Origin: Variovorax paradoxus
GTDB lineage: Bacteria > Pseudomonadota > Gammaproteobacteria > Burkholderiales > Burkholderiaceae_C
Length of the DNA stretch: 64,000 bases
Reading direction: 5' to 3'
Assembly: GCF_030815855.1 (NCBI RefSeq)
Contig: NZ_JAUSXG010000001.1
Coordinates: forward strand, 5,704,001 to 5,768,000
Numbering within the stretch: the first letter of the stretch is position 1; every line of letters starts with the position of its first letter. Of the stretch, positions 7,502 through 16,758 are shown piece by piece. Made by a program: the position numbers and the translations under genes. The notes beneath the pieces were generated by a model. The model ran no database searches, had not been told where the DNA came from, and saw only the letters and a program-made list of their open reading frames with translations.

Positions 7502-10255
7502 ATGTTCGACACCCGCCCCGACCCCGACGCCCTGCTTGCGCAACTGCGCAGTGACGAGGCGCGTGCGCTTCGCGGCAAGCTGCGCATCTACTTCGGTGCC
7601 GGCGCGGGCGTGGGCAAGACCTGGGCGATGTTGAGCGCCGCCCAGCGCGAGCGCACCGCGGGGCGCGACGTGCTCATCGGCGTGGTCGAAACCCATGGCC
7701 GCAGCGAAACCGCCGCGCTGCTCGCGGGGCTCGACAAGCTGCCGCTGCGCGAACTGGACTACCGCGGCCGTACGCTGGCCGAGTTCGACCTCGACGCGGC
7801 ACTGGCGCGCAAGCCCGCCGTGCTGCTGGTCGACGAACTGGCCCACACCAACGCCCCCGGATCGCGCCACGCCAAGCGCTGGCAGGACGTGCAGGAGCTG
7901 CTGGCCGCGGGCATCGAGGTGTGGTCGGCCCTCAACGTGCAGCACCTGGAGAGCCTCAACGGCACCGTCGGGGCGATCACCGGCGTGCGCGTGCATGAGA
8001 CGGTACCCGACACCGTGCTCGACGAGGCCGACGAGGTGGTGCTGGTCGACGTCACGCCCGACGAGCTCACGGCGCGGCTCGCGGCCGGCAAGGTGTACCT
8101 GCCGCAACAGGCCGAACGCGCGGCACAGAATTTCTTTCGCAAGGGCAACCTGATTGCGCTGCGCGAGATTGCGCTGCGCCGCACCGCCGAGCATGTGGAA
8201 GACGATGTGCGCGGCTGGCGGGTCGAGCAATCTGGCGTGGCCGGCCGCAATGGAAAAGATGGGAACGGCGGCGCGCTGCAGGCCTGGAACACCTCGGGCG
8301 CGATCCTCGCGTGCGTCGGTCCGCACGAAGGCGCGGCGCAGACGGTGCGCACCGCAGCGCGGCTCGCGGGCCAGTTGAACGTGCGCTGGCACGCGGCCTA
8401 CGTGGAGACGCCGCGGCTGCAGCGCCTGGCCGCCGGAGAGCGCGACCGCATCCTCGCGGTGCTCAAGCTGGCCGAGGAACTGGGCGCGGCCACCGCGGTG
8501 CTCACGGGCTCCGACGTGGCCGAGCAACTCTCCGAGCAGGCCCGAAGGCTCAACTGCGCGACGCTGGTGATGGGACGTTCGGAGCCGGGAAGCGGCTGGC
8601 GCCGCTGGTGGCCCGCCGCGCCGCTGCCGCTGCCGCGCGCGTTGGCGCAGCGCGCGCCCGCGCTCGACATCCTGGAAGTCGGCCGCGCCGACAGCGCGCG
8701 CCGCCTGGGGCGCACGCCGCTCAACACGCCGCGCGCCGACGACGATCATGAGAAGGCACCCATCCACTGGCCCGGCTATGCCTGGGCCACGGCCACCAGC
8801 GTGGCGCTCACGCTGGCCTGTACGCCGCTGGCCGGCGTGCTCGAACTCGCGAACATCGTGATGCTGTTCCTGCTCGGCGTGGTCGGCGTGGCGATGCGCT
8901 TCGGCCGCGGGCCCTCGGCGCTGGCGGCCCTGCTCAATGTCGCGGCCTTCGACTATTTCTTCGTGCCGCCGCAGCTTTCGTTTGCGGTGAGCGACGTGCA
9001 GTACGTGCTGACCTTCGCGATCATGCTGGGCGTCGGCCTGCTGGTGGGGCAGCTCACCGCGGGGCTGCGTTTTGCGGCCGGGGTATCGACCAGCCGCGAA
9101 CGGCGTGCGCGCTCGCTGTTCGAGCTCACGCGCGAACTCTCGGCGGCACTGGAAAGCACGCAGGTCGTCTCGCTGGGCGCTGCCGCGGTGCAGGGCCACT
9201 TCGGCGGCCATGCGCTGGTGCTGGTGACCGATGCGAACGACCAACTCGTGATTCCCAAGACGCCGCCCGAAGGCTTCGATGCGCACGTGGCCGACTGGGC
9301 CTTCCGCCATGGCCAGCCGGCCGGCCTGGCCACCGCCACGCTCGCGGCACAGAGTTGGCACTACGTGCCGTTGCAGGCGCCGATGCGCGTGCGCGGTGTG
9401 CTCGCGCTCTCACCGGCGCAGCCGCGCTGGCTGCTGATTCCCGAGCAGGCGCAGCAGCTCGACACGCTGGCGCGGCAGATCGCCATCGCGCTGGAGCGCG
9501 TGCACTATGTCGAGGTGGCGCAGCAGGCCGTGGTCGAAATGGAATCGGAGCGCCTGCGCAACGCCCTGCTCGGCGCGATTTCGCACGATGTGCGCACGCC
9601 GCTCACCGCATTGATCGCGTTGGCGGAATCGTTGCAGACGCAGCCGCCCGAAGCGCACGCCGAAGCGGCGCGAGCCATCGTCGCGCAGGCGCACGAACTG
9701 CATGCGCTGGTCAACAACCTGCTCGACATGGCGCGCCTCGAAAGCGGCATTGCGGGCGGCGCGGTAAACCTGCGGCGCGACTGGCAATCGGTCGAGGAAG
9801 TGGTGGGATCGTCCATTCGTGCGGCTCGCACGTCGTTGGGCGGCACCGTCGTGCAGACCGCGCTCGCTGCGGACCTGCCGCTGGTCGAATTCGATGCGGT
9901 GCTGATCGAGCGCGTGCTTGTCAATCTGCTGGAGAACGCGACCAAATACGGCGCGCCGCCCATCGTCGTCGGCGCGCGTGCCGAACCCGGCGTGCTGGTG
10001 CTCACTGTGCGCGATCACGGTCCCGGCCTGCCCGCCGCACTGCTGGGCCGCGAGCAGAAGCTGTTCGACAAGTTCACGCGCGGCGAAACCGAGTCGGCCA
10101 CGCCGGGCGTGGGGCTGGGCCTCGCGATCTGCCGCGCGGTGGTGAGTGCGCACGGCGGCGAAATTGCCGCGGCCAATGCAGAAGGTGGCGGTGCAGAATT
10201 CACAGTGAAGCTGCCGCGCCGCGAACCTCCCGAACCTGCCGAAGCCCAACTCTGA
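7502..10255 (+). CDS. kdpD: Sensor histidine kinase KdpD
   Basis: KdpD senses potassium limitation and phosphorylates KdpE. The 917-residue protein has the N-terminal KdpD domain with a Walker A loop (GAGAGVGKT, about residues 33-41) and DELAHTNAPGSRH. It also has a universal-stress-protein-like domain, four closely spaced membrane helices (about residues 420-530), a GAF-like region, the dimerisation histidine H695 in AISHDVRTPL and an ATPase domain with NLLENATKYG and DHGPGLP. The start at 7502 (MFDTRPDPDALL) matches where family members begin. An in-frame ATG at 7463 would overlap kdpC by 23 bp, and neither start has a strong Shine-Dalgarno sequence, so coupling to kdpC is likely. Confidence 0.97.
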   Translation: MFDTRPDPDALLAQLRSDEARALRGKLRIYFGAGAGVGKTWAMLSAAQRERTAGRDVLIGVVETHGRSETAALLAGLDKLPLRELDYRGRTLAEFDLDAALARKPAVLLVDELAHTNAPGSRHAKRWQDVQELLAAGIEVWSALNVQHLESLNGTVGAITGVRVHETVPDTVLDEADEVVLVDVTPDELTARLAAGKVYLPQQAERAAQNFFRKGNLIALREIALRRTAEHVEDDVRGWRVEQSGVAGRNGKDGNGGALQAWNTSGAILACVGPHEGAAQTVRTAARLAGQLNVRWHAAYVETPRLQRLAAGERDRILAVLKLAEELGAATAVLTGSDVAEQLSEQARRLNCATLVMGRSEPGSGWRRWWPAAPLPLPRALAQRAPALDILEVGRADSARRLGRTPLNTPRADDDHEKAPIHWPGYAWATATSVALTLACTPLAGVLELANIVMLFLLGVVGVAMRFGRGPSALAALLNVAAFDYFFVPPQLSFAVSDVQYVLTFAIMLGVGLLVGQLTAGLRFAAGVSTSRERRARSLFELTRELSAALESTQVVSLGAAAVQGHFGGHALVLVTDANDQLVIPKTPPEGFDAHVADWAFRHGQPAGLATATLAAQSWHYVPLQAPMRVRGVLALSPAQPRWLLIPEQAQQLDTLARQIAIALERVHYVEVAQQAVVEMESERLRNALLGAISHDVRTPLTALIALAESLQTQPPEAHAEAARAIVAQAHELHALVNNLLDMARLESGIAGGAVNLRRDWQSVEEVVGSSIRAARTSLGGTVVQTALAADLPLVEFDAVLIERVLVNLLENATKYGAPPIVVGARAEPGVLVLTVRDHGPGLPAALLGREQKLFDKFTRGETESATPGVGLGLAICRAVVSAHGGEIAAANAEGGGAEFTVKLPRREPPEPAEAQL

Positions 10256-10259
10256 ACCC

Positions 10260-10952
10260 ATGCCGTCTCCCACCGCCATCGTCATTGAAGACGAGCCTCA
10301 GATCCGCCGCTTCGTGCGTGGCGCACTCGAGGCCGAGGGCTGGGTGGTGCACGAAGCCGGCACGCTGCGGGACGGCCTTGCGGCGGCCGGCACGCGCCAG
10401 CCCGACCTGCTGGTGCTCGACCTCGGCCTGCCGGACGGTGACGGTGTTTCGCTGATTCGCGACGTGCGCGGCTGGTCGGCCGTACCGATCATCGTGCTGT
10501 CCGCGCGCAGCGACGAGGCCGACAAGATCGCCGCGCTCGATGCGGGCGCCGACGATTACCTGACCAAGCCTTTCGGCACCGGCGAGCTGCTGGCGCGCGT
10601 GCGCGCCAACCTGCGCCGTCCGCGCGCGGCGGGCGGCGACGAAACGGCAGAAGCGGTGTTCCGTTTCGGCGAGGTCGAGCTGGACCGCGCCGCCCGCATC
10701 GTGCGCCGCGCCGGTACCGAGGTGCACCTGACGCCGACCGAGTACCGGCTGCTCTCCGTGCTGGTGGCCAACGCCGGCCGCGTGCTCACGCAACGCCAGC
10801 TGCTGCGCGAAGTGTGGGGCCCGTCGCACACGGATCAGAGCCATTACCTGCGCATCTACATGGGGCATTTGCGGCAGAAATTGGAAGCGGATCCGGCGCA
10901 GCCGCGGCATCTGTTGACGGAGACTGCGGTGGGGTATCGGTTGGTGGTTTAG
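10260..10952 (+). CDS. kdpE: Response regulator KdpE
   Basis: KdpE is the OmpR/PhoB-family regulator that activates kdp transcription. The 230-residue protein has a receiver domain with acidic pocket EDE at residues 9-11, phosphoacceptor D54 in LDLGLPDG and the conserved lysine in TKPFG. A winged-helix DNA-binding domain (LTPTEYRLLSVLVANAG to YLRIYMGHLRQKLE) follows. It starts four bases after kdpD, so the two are co-translated. The direct repeat upstream of the operon (2630-2646) is the likely target. A bidirectional hairpin repeat follows the gene. Confidence 0.97.
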   Translation: MPSPTAIVIEDEPQIRRFVRGALEAEGWVVHEAGTLRDGLAAAGTRQPDLLVLDLGLPDGDGVSLIRDVRGWSAVPIIVLSARSDEADKIAALDAGADDYLTKPFGTGELLARVRANLRRPRAAGGDETAEAVFRFGEVELDRAARIVRRAGTEVHLTPTEYRLLSVLVANAGRVLTQRQLLREVWGPSHTDQSHYLRIYMGHLRQKLEADPAQPRHLLTETAVGYRLVV

Positions 10953-10987
10953 CGGGTGGGCGCCGCGCTTTCGTCGGGGGCACAGAG

Positions 10988-11091
10988 CCCTCACCCTAGC
11001 CCTCTCCCAGAGGGAGAGGGGAAAAGACCGAATGCCGGCGTCGGGCTGTGTGTTTTCTCCCTCTCCCTCCGGGAGAGGGTTGGGGTGAGGG
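10988..11091. repeat. Intergenic inverted repeat (CCCTCACCC...GGGTGAGGG family)
   Basis: Two arms, each carrying CCCTCACCC-type and CCCTCTCCC/GGGAGAGGG blocks, face each other between convergent kdpE and the dehydrogenase gene. Each arm also holds a small hairpin of its own (CCCTCTCCC with GGGAGAGGG). From general knowledge this is a widespread proteobacterial intergenic repeat. Here it probably works as a bidirectional terminator and mRNA 3'-end stabiliser. Confidence 0.75.
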
Positions 11092-11133
11092 CAGCGGCAT
11101 CCACCTCACCACCGAATCCCGAACAAGAAGAGA

Positions 11134-12264
11134 TCAGGTCGCCATGCCCTTGTTCGGATTCAGCAAGAACTTCTCTCCCGTCGCCTGCTTCCCGTACACG
11201 CCGATCGCATCGAGCTGCAGCGCCTCGAGCAAAGAAACCTCCCGCGTGTAGTGGCTCGCAAACGTCGTCTTCAATTCAGCAACGACCCGCGCCTTCAAAC
11301 GCTGCACACCTTCATCCCCGAGCTTCTGCAGGAACGGGAACAGCAGCCACCCGCCCATGCGCCAGGCCATGCCGAAGTTGCGCACGAACTCCGTCGGCGA
11401 GCGGTCGAGGCCGCCGTAGATGTACACCTGCTTGTGCGTGGTCGAGCCGTAGCGGCTGTATTCCTTCGCGGTGCGGTTCAGCGCCGCTTCCATGCAGCCG
11501 AGGATCTGCCCCGCGAGCTTGCCGCCGCCCGTGGCGTCGAACGCCAGCGTGGCGCCCGTTTCGACCAGGGCCTGCGTCAGGTCTTCGAGGAAGGTGGGCG
11601 AGCTCGTGCTGCACACGTACTTCGCACCGATGCCGCGCAGCAGCGCTTCCTGTTCGGGCTTGCGCACGATGTTGACCAGGTCGATGCCGTCCTTCTGGCA
11701 GATCTTGTTGAGCATCTGCCCCAGGTTGGATGCGGCGGCTGTGTGCACCAGCGCCTTGTGGCCTTCGCGCCGCATCGTCTCGACCATGCCGAGCGACGTG
11801 AGCGGGTTCACGAAGCACGATGCGCCCTCGGCCGGCGCGGTGCCCGCTGGCAGTTCGAGGCACTGGGCGGCTGCCACGGCGCGGTACTGCGAATACATGG
11901 CGCCGCCGATCGCGGCCACCGTCTTGCCGAGCAGCGCCTGCGCGGCCGCAGACGAGCCGGCTTTCACCACCACGCCGGCGCCTTCGTTGCCGACCGGCAT
12001 CGACTGGTCCAGCCGCCCGGCCATCATGGGCATGCCGCGCTCGGGCACGGTGGCCGTGACGATGGGCCGTTCGGGCGTGCCCGAGACCTTGGCGGTGCTC
12101 ATGTCCGCGGCGCCGAACAGCAGGCCCAGGTCCGACGGGTTCATCGGCGAGGCTTCGACGCGGATCACGACTTCGTGCGCCTGCGGCTCGGGCACCGGTT
12201 CGTCGTGCAGCGAGAGTTCGAGTTCGCCGTTCGCGCGGATGAGAGAGCGCAGTTGCAGTGCCAT
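11134..12264 (-). CDS. MDR-superfamily (zinc-less) alcohol dehydrogenase/quinone oxidoreductase-like protein
   Basis: The 376-residue protein has the medium-chain dehydrogenase layout: an N-terminal catalytic GroES-like domain (PEPQAHEVVIRVEASPMNPSD, VGNEGAGVVV) and a nucleotide-binding domain (KALVHTAAASNLGQML, FDATGGGKL). The cysteine and histidine ligands of zinc alcohol dehydrogenases are not evident, so an NADPH-dependent reductase acting on a quinone or enone is more likely. ATG 12264 is used because the domain starts there. Co-regulated partners are not obvious: downstream lies the kdpE convergent repeat and upstream a separate operon ends 98 bp away. Confidence 0.82.
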   Translation of the reverse strand: MALQLRSLIRANGELELSLHDEPVPEPQAHEVVIRVEASPMNPSDLGLLFGAADMSTAKVSGTPERPIVTATVPERGMPMMAGRLDQSMPVGNEGAGVVVKAGSSAAAQALLGKTVAAIGGAMYSQYRAVAAAQCLELPAGTAPAEGASCFVNPLTSLGMVETMRREGHKALVHTAAASNLGQMLNKICQKDGIDLVNIVRKPEQEALLRGIGAKYVCSTSSPTFLEDLTQALVETGATLAFDATGGGKLAGQILGCMEAALNRTAKEYSRYGSTTHKQVYIYGGLDRSPTEFVRNFGMAWRMGGWLLFPFLQKLGDEGVQRLKARVVAELKTTFASHYTREVSLLEALQLDAIGVYGKQATGEKFLLNPNKGMAT

Positions 12265-12362
12265 GAAGAGCCCCTTGCGACCTTGAAAAAGGCCCGTTGG
12301 AAGGTGGCCCAAGGCCACGGGGCGGCCAGTATAGGAGCGGCCTGCGAAAGCTGCAGGCGCCT

Positions 12363-12926
12363 TCAGGACACCACGGGAATCACCGGCGCGTGGGCCAGCG
12401 CGTGGCTCATCTTCTGCGGATCGAAGCGGTCGAGATAGCGCGGAATGTTGCGCCACAGCGTGTGGTAGCCGTAGCCGCCGCGCAGCATCTCGAGCCGCGC
12501 GCTCTCCTTGTCCCAGCCTTGCACCGCCATGCGGTAGGCCGCTGCGACCACGCCGGTGCGGTCGGCGCCGTGCATGCAGTGGATCAGCACCGGGCCCTGC
12601 TTTTCGGCGTCGCGAATGGCCACCAGCGCGCGCAGCACCTTGGCGTCGTCGATCGACCAGGTGTTGATCGGCACGCGCACCAGGCGGATGCCGCTGCCCG
12701 CGAACACTTTCCTGTCGTCGTTGAACGAGCGCAGGCTCACGATGGTGCGGATGCCGAGCGTCTTCAGCGCCGCCACGTCGGGGATGCGCGGCTGCGCGCT
12801 GCGATACAGCGTGGGCGTGAGGCGGTGCAGGTTCTCGACCTTCAGCGTGTCCAGAGGATCGGCCCAGTGGCCGGGGCGCGGGTCGGCGATGCCCTCGACC
12901 GCTGCCTTGTGTTTCTTCCTCGTCAT
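12363..12926 (-). CDS. Dual-specificity/tyrosine phosphatase-family protein
   Basis: The 187-residue protein carries the cysteine-phosphatase loop HCMHGADRTG (the CX5R signature) after a segment ENLHRLTPTLYRSAQP that is typical of bacterial DSP-like phosphatases. No membrane segment is present. The start overlaps the stop of the upstream membrane-protein gene by an ATGA, and that gene in turn overlaps the glycosyltransferase gene, so the three are translated together. Family relatives dephosphorylate proteins, polysaccharides, inositol phosphates or phosphatidylglycerophosphate. The link to a lipid glycosyltransferase makes a lipid or sugar phosphate plausible here, but this is inference. Confidence 0.85.
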   Translation of the reverse strand: MTRKKHKAAVEGIADPRPGHWADPLDTLKVENLHRLTPTLYRSAQPRIPDVAALKTLGIRTIVSLRSFNDDRKVFAGSGIRLVRVPINTWSIDDAKVLRALVAIRDAEKQGPVLIHCMHGADRTGVVAAAYRMAVQGWDKESARLEMLRGGYGYHTLWRNIPRYLDRFDPQKMSHALAHAPVIPVVS

Positions 12927-13414
12927 GTCTTCCGCCGCCAGTGCCGCGTCACCAGGATCAGCAGTGCCACCGCCAGGCCGCCCCAATAGTCGACCGGCGC
13001 GCCCCAGACCCAGTGCTTGTGCCAGAACGCATCGACCGGATTGAAGCGTGCCCAGCCGAAGGCCGGGTTGATGATGAACCATAGGAAGTCTTCGCAGACC
13101 CAGAACACGATCAACCCCGCAACGGCCAGGCCGACGTCGCGCCAGGTCCAGCGGCCGTTGAAAGCCAGCGGCGCAAAGAACACCAGCGCCATGAAGCTGA
13201 AGACCCAGGCGTGATAGCCGGTCATCGCGCGTCCGCCCCAGAAGATGTCGAGCCAGATGTTGTTCTCGATGCGCCACGTGGGCAGCGAGGTGGCCCAGCC
13301 CGCGCCGCCTTCGATCTGGATCTCGGCATTGGCAAAAAAGAAAGCCATCACGACCACCCAGGCCAGGTAGCCGATGGTGCGGGCCACGCCGGTTTTCTCC
13401 GTGGCGCCGGTCAT
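12923..13414 (-). CDS. Multi-pass membrane protein of unknown function
   Basis: The 163-residue protein has about four to five membrane helices rich in tryptophan and phenylalanine (IGYLAWVVVMAFFFANAEI, WVFSFMALVFFAPLAF, VGLAVAGLIVFWVCEDFLWF, a last one near YWGGLAVALLILV). It contains the polar motif CEDFLWFIINPAFGW, which could line an active site or a lipid-binding cleft. I do not recognise the family with certainty. Stop and start overlap the neighbouring genes by four bases on both sides, so it is an obligate middle member of the glycosyltransferase-membrane protein-phosphatase operon. Confidence 0.8.
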   Translation of the reverse strand: MTGATEKTGVARTIGYLAWVVVMAFFFANAEIQIEGGAGWATSLPTWRIENNIWLDIFWGGRAMTGYHAWVFSFMALVFFAPLAFNGRWTWRDVGLAVAGLIVFWVCEDFLWFIINPAFGWARFNPVDAFWHKHWVWGAPVDYWGGLAVALLILVTRHWRRKT

Positions 13415-14550
13415 GCCGCTTCGCTCAATACGCGCTGCAGCACCGCGGCCGCCGCACGCGGCTTGCCGAGCGCTCGGCTGCGGCGGGCCATGTCGGCCAG
13501 CTTGGCGGGATCGGTCATCAGGCGCGCCACCTTGTAATCGAGGCCGATGGCGTCGTAGGCGAGCCAGGCCGCGCCTTCTTCCATGAGGAAGCCGGCGTTG
13601 TGCTCTTCCTGCCCCGGAATCGGCGAGATCAGCAGCATCGGCTTGCCGAGCGCCAGGCATTCCGACACCGTGAGCCCGCCGGGCTTGGTCACCACCAGGT
13701 CGGCCGCGGCCATGAGCTTGTGCATCTCGTTCGTGAAGCCGATGGCCACCACGCGGCCGGGGTGGCGCGCGGCCACCGCCTGGAGCCTGGCGTGCGCCTC
13801 GGCATTGCGGCCCGCCACGGCAATGACCTGGAAGCCGCTGTCGCCGCCCAGCGAAAGCACGCGCTCGACCATGCTCGGCAGGTCCCCGACGCCCGCGCCG
13901 CCCGAGGCCATCAGCAGCACGGGCCGTGCGGGGTCGAGGCCGAGCGCCGCTGCGCACGCATCGCGGGCGAGCGCCGGTGCGTCGGGCTCGGAGAAAGCCG
14001 GCATCACCGGAATGCCCGTCACGTGGATGCGCTCCGCCGGAATGCCGCGCGCCCGCAGCCTGAAGGCCACTTCTTCGGTCGCGGCCAGGTAGCCCGCCAT
14101 GCCCGGCACCAGCCACATGTTGTGCAGGTCGTAGTCGGTGATCTGCAGCCACACCGGAAAGTCGATGCGGCCGCGGTTGCGCTCGCGCATCAGCAGTTCG
14201 GCCGGCAGGAAGTGGGTGCAGATCACGGCGTCGGGCTTCTCGCGGCCGATCTCGCGCACCAGGGCGCCGGTGCTCAGCCGCTCGATGCCGCGGCGCAGCC
14301 GCTGCGAGGGCGCATGGTGCGGCGTGGCGTCGGCGCGCTGGTGCAGGTACGACCACAGTTCGGGTGCGCGGTTCACGAGCTGGATGTACCAGTCGGTGTA
14401 CACCTTCCGGAAGCCGCCGGCCACGTGGGCCATGGCATCGATGTGGACGGCCGTGTGCGGCGGGGCCGACTGAACGGCGGCTTCGAGGGCTTGCGCTGCG
14501 CGCACGTGGCCGTTGCCGGCGCTCACACTGAGGATCAGGATTTTTGTCAT
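13411..14550 (-). CDS. GT28-family glycosyltransferase (MGDG synthase/UgtP-like)
   Basis: The 379-residue GT-B protein starts with [22 protein letters not shown], the N-terminal signature of monogalactosyl- and glucosyl-diacylglycerol synthases. It has the C-terminal donor-site block [20 protein letters not shown]...[11 protein letters not shown]. It is therefore most likely a membrane-associated processive or single-step diacylglycerol glycosyltransferase using a UDP-sugar. Glycolipid synthases of this kind often serve phosphate-sparing membrane remodelling. Start 14550 lies directly before the conserved block; an upstream GTG/ATG extension of nine residues is less likely. It is first in a tightly coupled three-gene operon. 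Confidence 0.88.
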   Translation of the reverse strand: MTKILILSVSAGNGHVRAAQALEAAVQSAPPHTAVHIDAMAHVAGGFRKVYTDWYIQLVNRAPELWSYLHQRADATPHHAPSQRLRRGIERLSTGALVREIGREKPDAVICTHFLPAELLMRERNRGRIDFPVWLQITDYDLHNMWLVPGMAGYLAATEEVAFRLRARGIPAERIHVTGIPVMPAFSEPDAPALARDACAAALGLDPARPVLLMASGGAGVGDLPSMVERVLSLGGDSGFQVIAVAGRNAEAHARLQAVAARHPGRVVAIGFTNEMHKLMAAADLVVTKPGGLTVSECLALGKPMLLISPIPGQEEHNAGFLMEEGAAWLAYDAIGLDYKVARLMTDPAKLADMARRSRALGKPRAAAAVLQRVLSEAA

Positions 14551-14695
14551 GCGGGTCCGGGGCCGTCGGCTGGCCATTGGCGCGCATTATCCCCATGCCA
14601 CGCGACACATTCCGCGGACGGCGCCCATGGGGGAAAATGCCGCTGCGCACCGACCTCCGGGCGTGACCCGCCCCCAAACCGACCGCGCCCACCGC

Positions 14696-15520
14696 ATGAC
14701 CGACGCTTCTTCCGCACCGATCCGCCTCAACAAACGCATGGCCGAGCTCGGCATCTGCTCGCGCCGCGAGGCCGACGAGTGGATCGCCAACGGCTGGGTG
14801 AAGGTGAACGGCAAGCCGGCCGAAATGGGCGTGAAGGTCACGCCGTCCGACCGCGTCGAGGTCGACAAGGCCGCCAAGGGCCAACAGGCGAACCAGGTCA
14901 CCATCCTGATCAACAAGCCCATCGGCTATGTGAGTGCGCAGGCGGAAGACGGACACGAACCGGCCGTCTCGCTGTTCACGCCGCAGAACCGCTGGGCCGA
15001 AGACAACGCGCGCTTCTTCTTCAACCCGAGCCAGCTGCGCGGCCTGGCGCCGTGCGGCCGGCTCGACATCGATTCCATCGGCCTCCTGGTGATGACCCAG
15101 GACGGCCGCATCGCGCGCCAGCTGATCGGCGAAGACTCGGTGATGGAGAAAGAATACCTGGTGCGCGTGGCGTATCACGGCCTCGGCCAGCCCGCGCCCA
15201 CCGGTCAGCTGGTGCGCATGGACGACGACGATCCCGTCACGACCAATGTGCAGGCGGTCTTTCCGCCGGCGATGCTCGCCAAACTGCGCCACGGCTTGAG
15301 CCTCGATGGCCAGCCGCTCAAGCCGGCGCGTGTCGAATGGCAGAACCCCGAGCAGCTGCGCTTCGTGCTCACCGAAGGCAAGAAGCGCCAGATCCGCCGC
15401 ATGTGCGAGCTGGTCGGGCTCAAGGTGGTGGGGTTGAAGCGCGTGCGCATCGGCAAGGTGATGCTCGGCAACCTGCCCGTCGGGCAGTGGCGCTACCTCG
15501 GTCCGCACGAGAAGTTCTGA
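14696..15520 (+). CDS. 23S rRNA pseudouridine synthase, RluF-like
   Basis: The 274-residue protein has an N-terminal S4 RNA-binding domain ([22 protein letters not shown], residues 9-30). A RsuA/RluB-type catalytic domain follows, with the active-site aspartate in [18 protein letters not shown]. The KEYLV motif and the C-terminal [16 protein letters not shown] element are standard. Among subfamilies the EKEYLVRV context resembles RluF, which modifies U2604 of 23S rRNA, but RluB is not excluded. It is 13 bp upstream of an AlkZ-like winged-helix gene and may be co-transcribed with it. Confidence 0.9.
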   Translation: MTDASSAPIRLNKRMAELGICSRREADEWIANGWVKVNGKPAEMGVKVTPSDRVEVDKAAKGQQANQVTILINKPIGYVSAQAEDGHEPAVSLFTPQNRWAEDNARFFFNPSQLRGLAPCGRLDIDSIGLLVMTQDGRIARQLIGEDSVMEKEYLVRVAYHGLGQPAPTGQLVRMDDDDPVTTNVQAVFPPAMLAKLRHGLSLDGQPLKPARVEWQNPEQLRFVLTEGKKRQIRRMCELVGLKVVGLKRVRIGKVMLGNLPVGQWRYLGPHEKF

Positions 15521-15533
15521 GGAGTCTTCGCTG

Positions 15534-16637
15534 ATGGCCGTGGTGCTGAGCCGGCGCGCACTGAACCGGGCCACGCTGGCGCGGCAGATGCTGCTGGAGC
15601 GGCGCAAGGCGACGGTCACGCAGGCGATCGAAAAACTGGCGGGCCTGCAGGCGCAGGCACCGAACCCGCCCTACATCGGCCTGTGGAGCCGGCTCGAAGG
15701 CTTTCGCCGCGAACAGCTGACCGAGGCCCTGAAGAAGCGGCGCGTCGTGCGCATGTCGACGATGCGCGCGACCCTGCACCTGATGGCCGCCTCGGATGCG
15801 CTGGCCTGGCGGCCGTTGCTCGAATCCGTGCATCAGCGCGGACTGTCGAGCGGCCACGGGCGGGCCCTCGAAGGCATCGACCGTGCGGCCGTGGTGAAGG
15901 CGGGGCGCGCGCTGCTGGACGAAGCTCCGCTCAACAGTTCGGAACTGGGGCAGGCTCTCGCATTGCGCTGGAAAGACCGCAAACCCGCCTCGCTCACCGC
16001 ACTCATCCGCAACAACGTGCCGCTGGTGCACCTGCCGCCCGCGGGCAGCTGGAACTCGCACCAGAGCGCACAGCTCCAGCCCCTCGAACATTGGCTTGGC
16101 GAATCGGCCTCCGATGCCGTAGCCGCCACCCAGGACGACCTGCTGCTGCGCTACCTGGCGGCCTTCGGCCCCGCCACGCTCGCCGATGCCGGCGCGTGGT
16201 CGGGCCTCACGGGCTGGAAGGCCGTGGCCGAGCGCCTGCGGCCGCAGCTGCGCGTGTTCATCGGCGATCAGGGCCAGGAACTGTTCGACCTGCCGCGCGC
16301 GCCGCGTCCCGGCCCCGACACGCCCGCGCCACCGCGCCTCGTCGCCGAGTGGGACAACCTGCTGCTCTCGCACGCCGACCGAAGCCGCGTGATGAGCGAT
16401 GAACACCGCGCCCGCGTGTTCACCGTCAACGGCATCGTGCGCGGCACGGTGCTGCTCGACGGGTTCGTCGCGGGCGTCTGGAAGATCGAGCGCGCGAAGA
16501 ACACCGCCACGGTGGTGCTGGAGCCCTTCACCCGCTGGCCGAAGGCCGACCGGTTTGGCGTGCAGGAAGAGGCCATGCGGCTGCTGGCCTTTGCAGCGGA
16601 CGGCGAGGGCGAGCGGCACGACATTCGCGTGCTGTGA
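15534..16637 (+). CDS. Winged-helix protein of the HTH_42 family, AlkZ-like DNA glycosylase candidate
   Basis: The 367-residue protein belongs to the winged-helix family that includes Streptomyces AlkZ and Escherichia coli YcaQ (AlkX), DNA glycosylases that excise bulky or crosslinked bases. The catalytic QxQ motif of AlkZ is present as Q39-A-Q41 in GLQAQAPNPPY, and the RATLHLM block and a C-terminal VNGIVRGTVLLDGFVAGVW region follow. This suggests repair of alkylation or interstrand crosslinks, not transcriptional control. AGGAG overlaps the end of the RluF-like gene and gives good spacing to ATG 15534. AlkZ proteins often guard producers of alkylating toxins; no such cluster is visible here. 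Confidence 0.8.
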   Translation: MAVVLSRRALNRATLARQMLLERRKATVTQAIEKLAGLQAQAPNPPYIGLWSRLEGFRREQLTEALKKRRVVRMSTMRATLHLMAASDALAWRPLLESVHQRGLSSGHGRALEGIDRAAVVKAGRALLDEAPLNSSELGQALALRWKDRKPASLTALIRNNVPLVHLPPAGSWNSHQSAQLQPLEHWLGESASDAVAATQDDLLLRYLAAFGPATLADAGAWSGLTGWKAVAERLRPQLRVFIGDQGQELFDLPRAPRPGPDTPAPPRLVAEWDNLLLSHADRSRVMSDEHRARVFTVNGIVRGTVLLDGFVAGVWKIERAKNTATVVLEPFTRWPKADRFGVQEEAMRLLAFAADGEGERHDIRVL

Positions 16638-16657
16638 CCCTTGTGCCTGCACGGCAT

Positions 16658-16673
16658 CTAAGCCCCGCCTAAG
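16658..16673 (+). promoter_or_regulatory. 11-bp-period direct repeat before the two-component genes
   Basis: CTAAG occurs at 16658-16662 and again at 16669-16673, exactly 11 bp apart, about 85 bp before the response-regulator gene. PmrA/QseB-type regulators bind such half-sites, so autoregulation is inferred. A related pair lies before the exported protein gene downstream. Confidence 0.45.
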
Positions 16674-16758
16674 ACTTCGCCTCTACGCTGCGCCGCGGCG
16701 CAGGCCACTATCGATCATCCCGATCACGTGCTACCTTGCTGCCCAAGGAGTCGCCGCA

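Noticed and set aside
12923..15619. 898-codon minus-strand open frame joining several genes
   Set aside because: Only its last 164 codons are the real membrane protein. The upstream part runs antisense to the RluF-like gene and out of frame through the glycosyltransferase gene.
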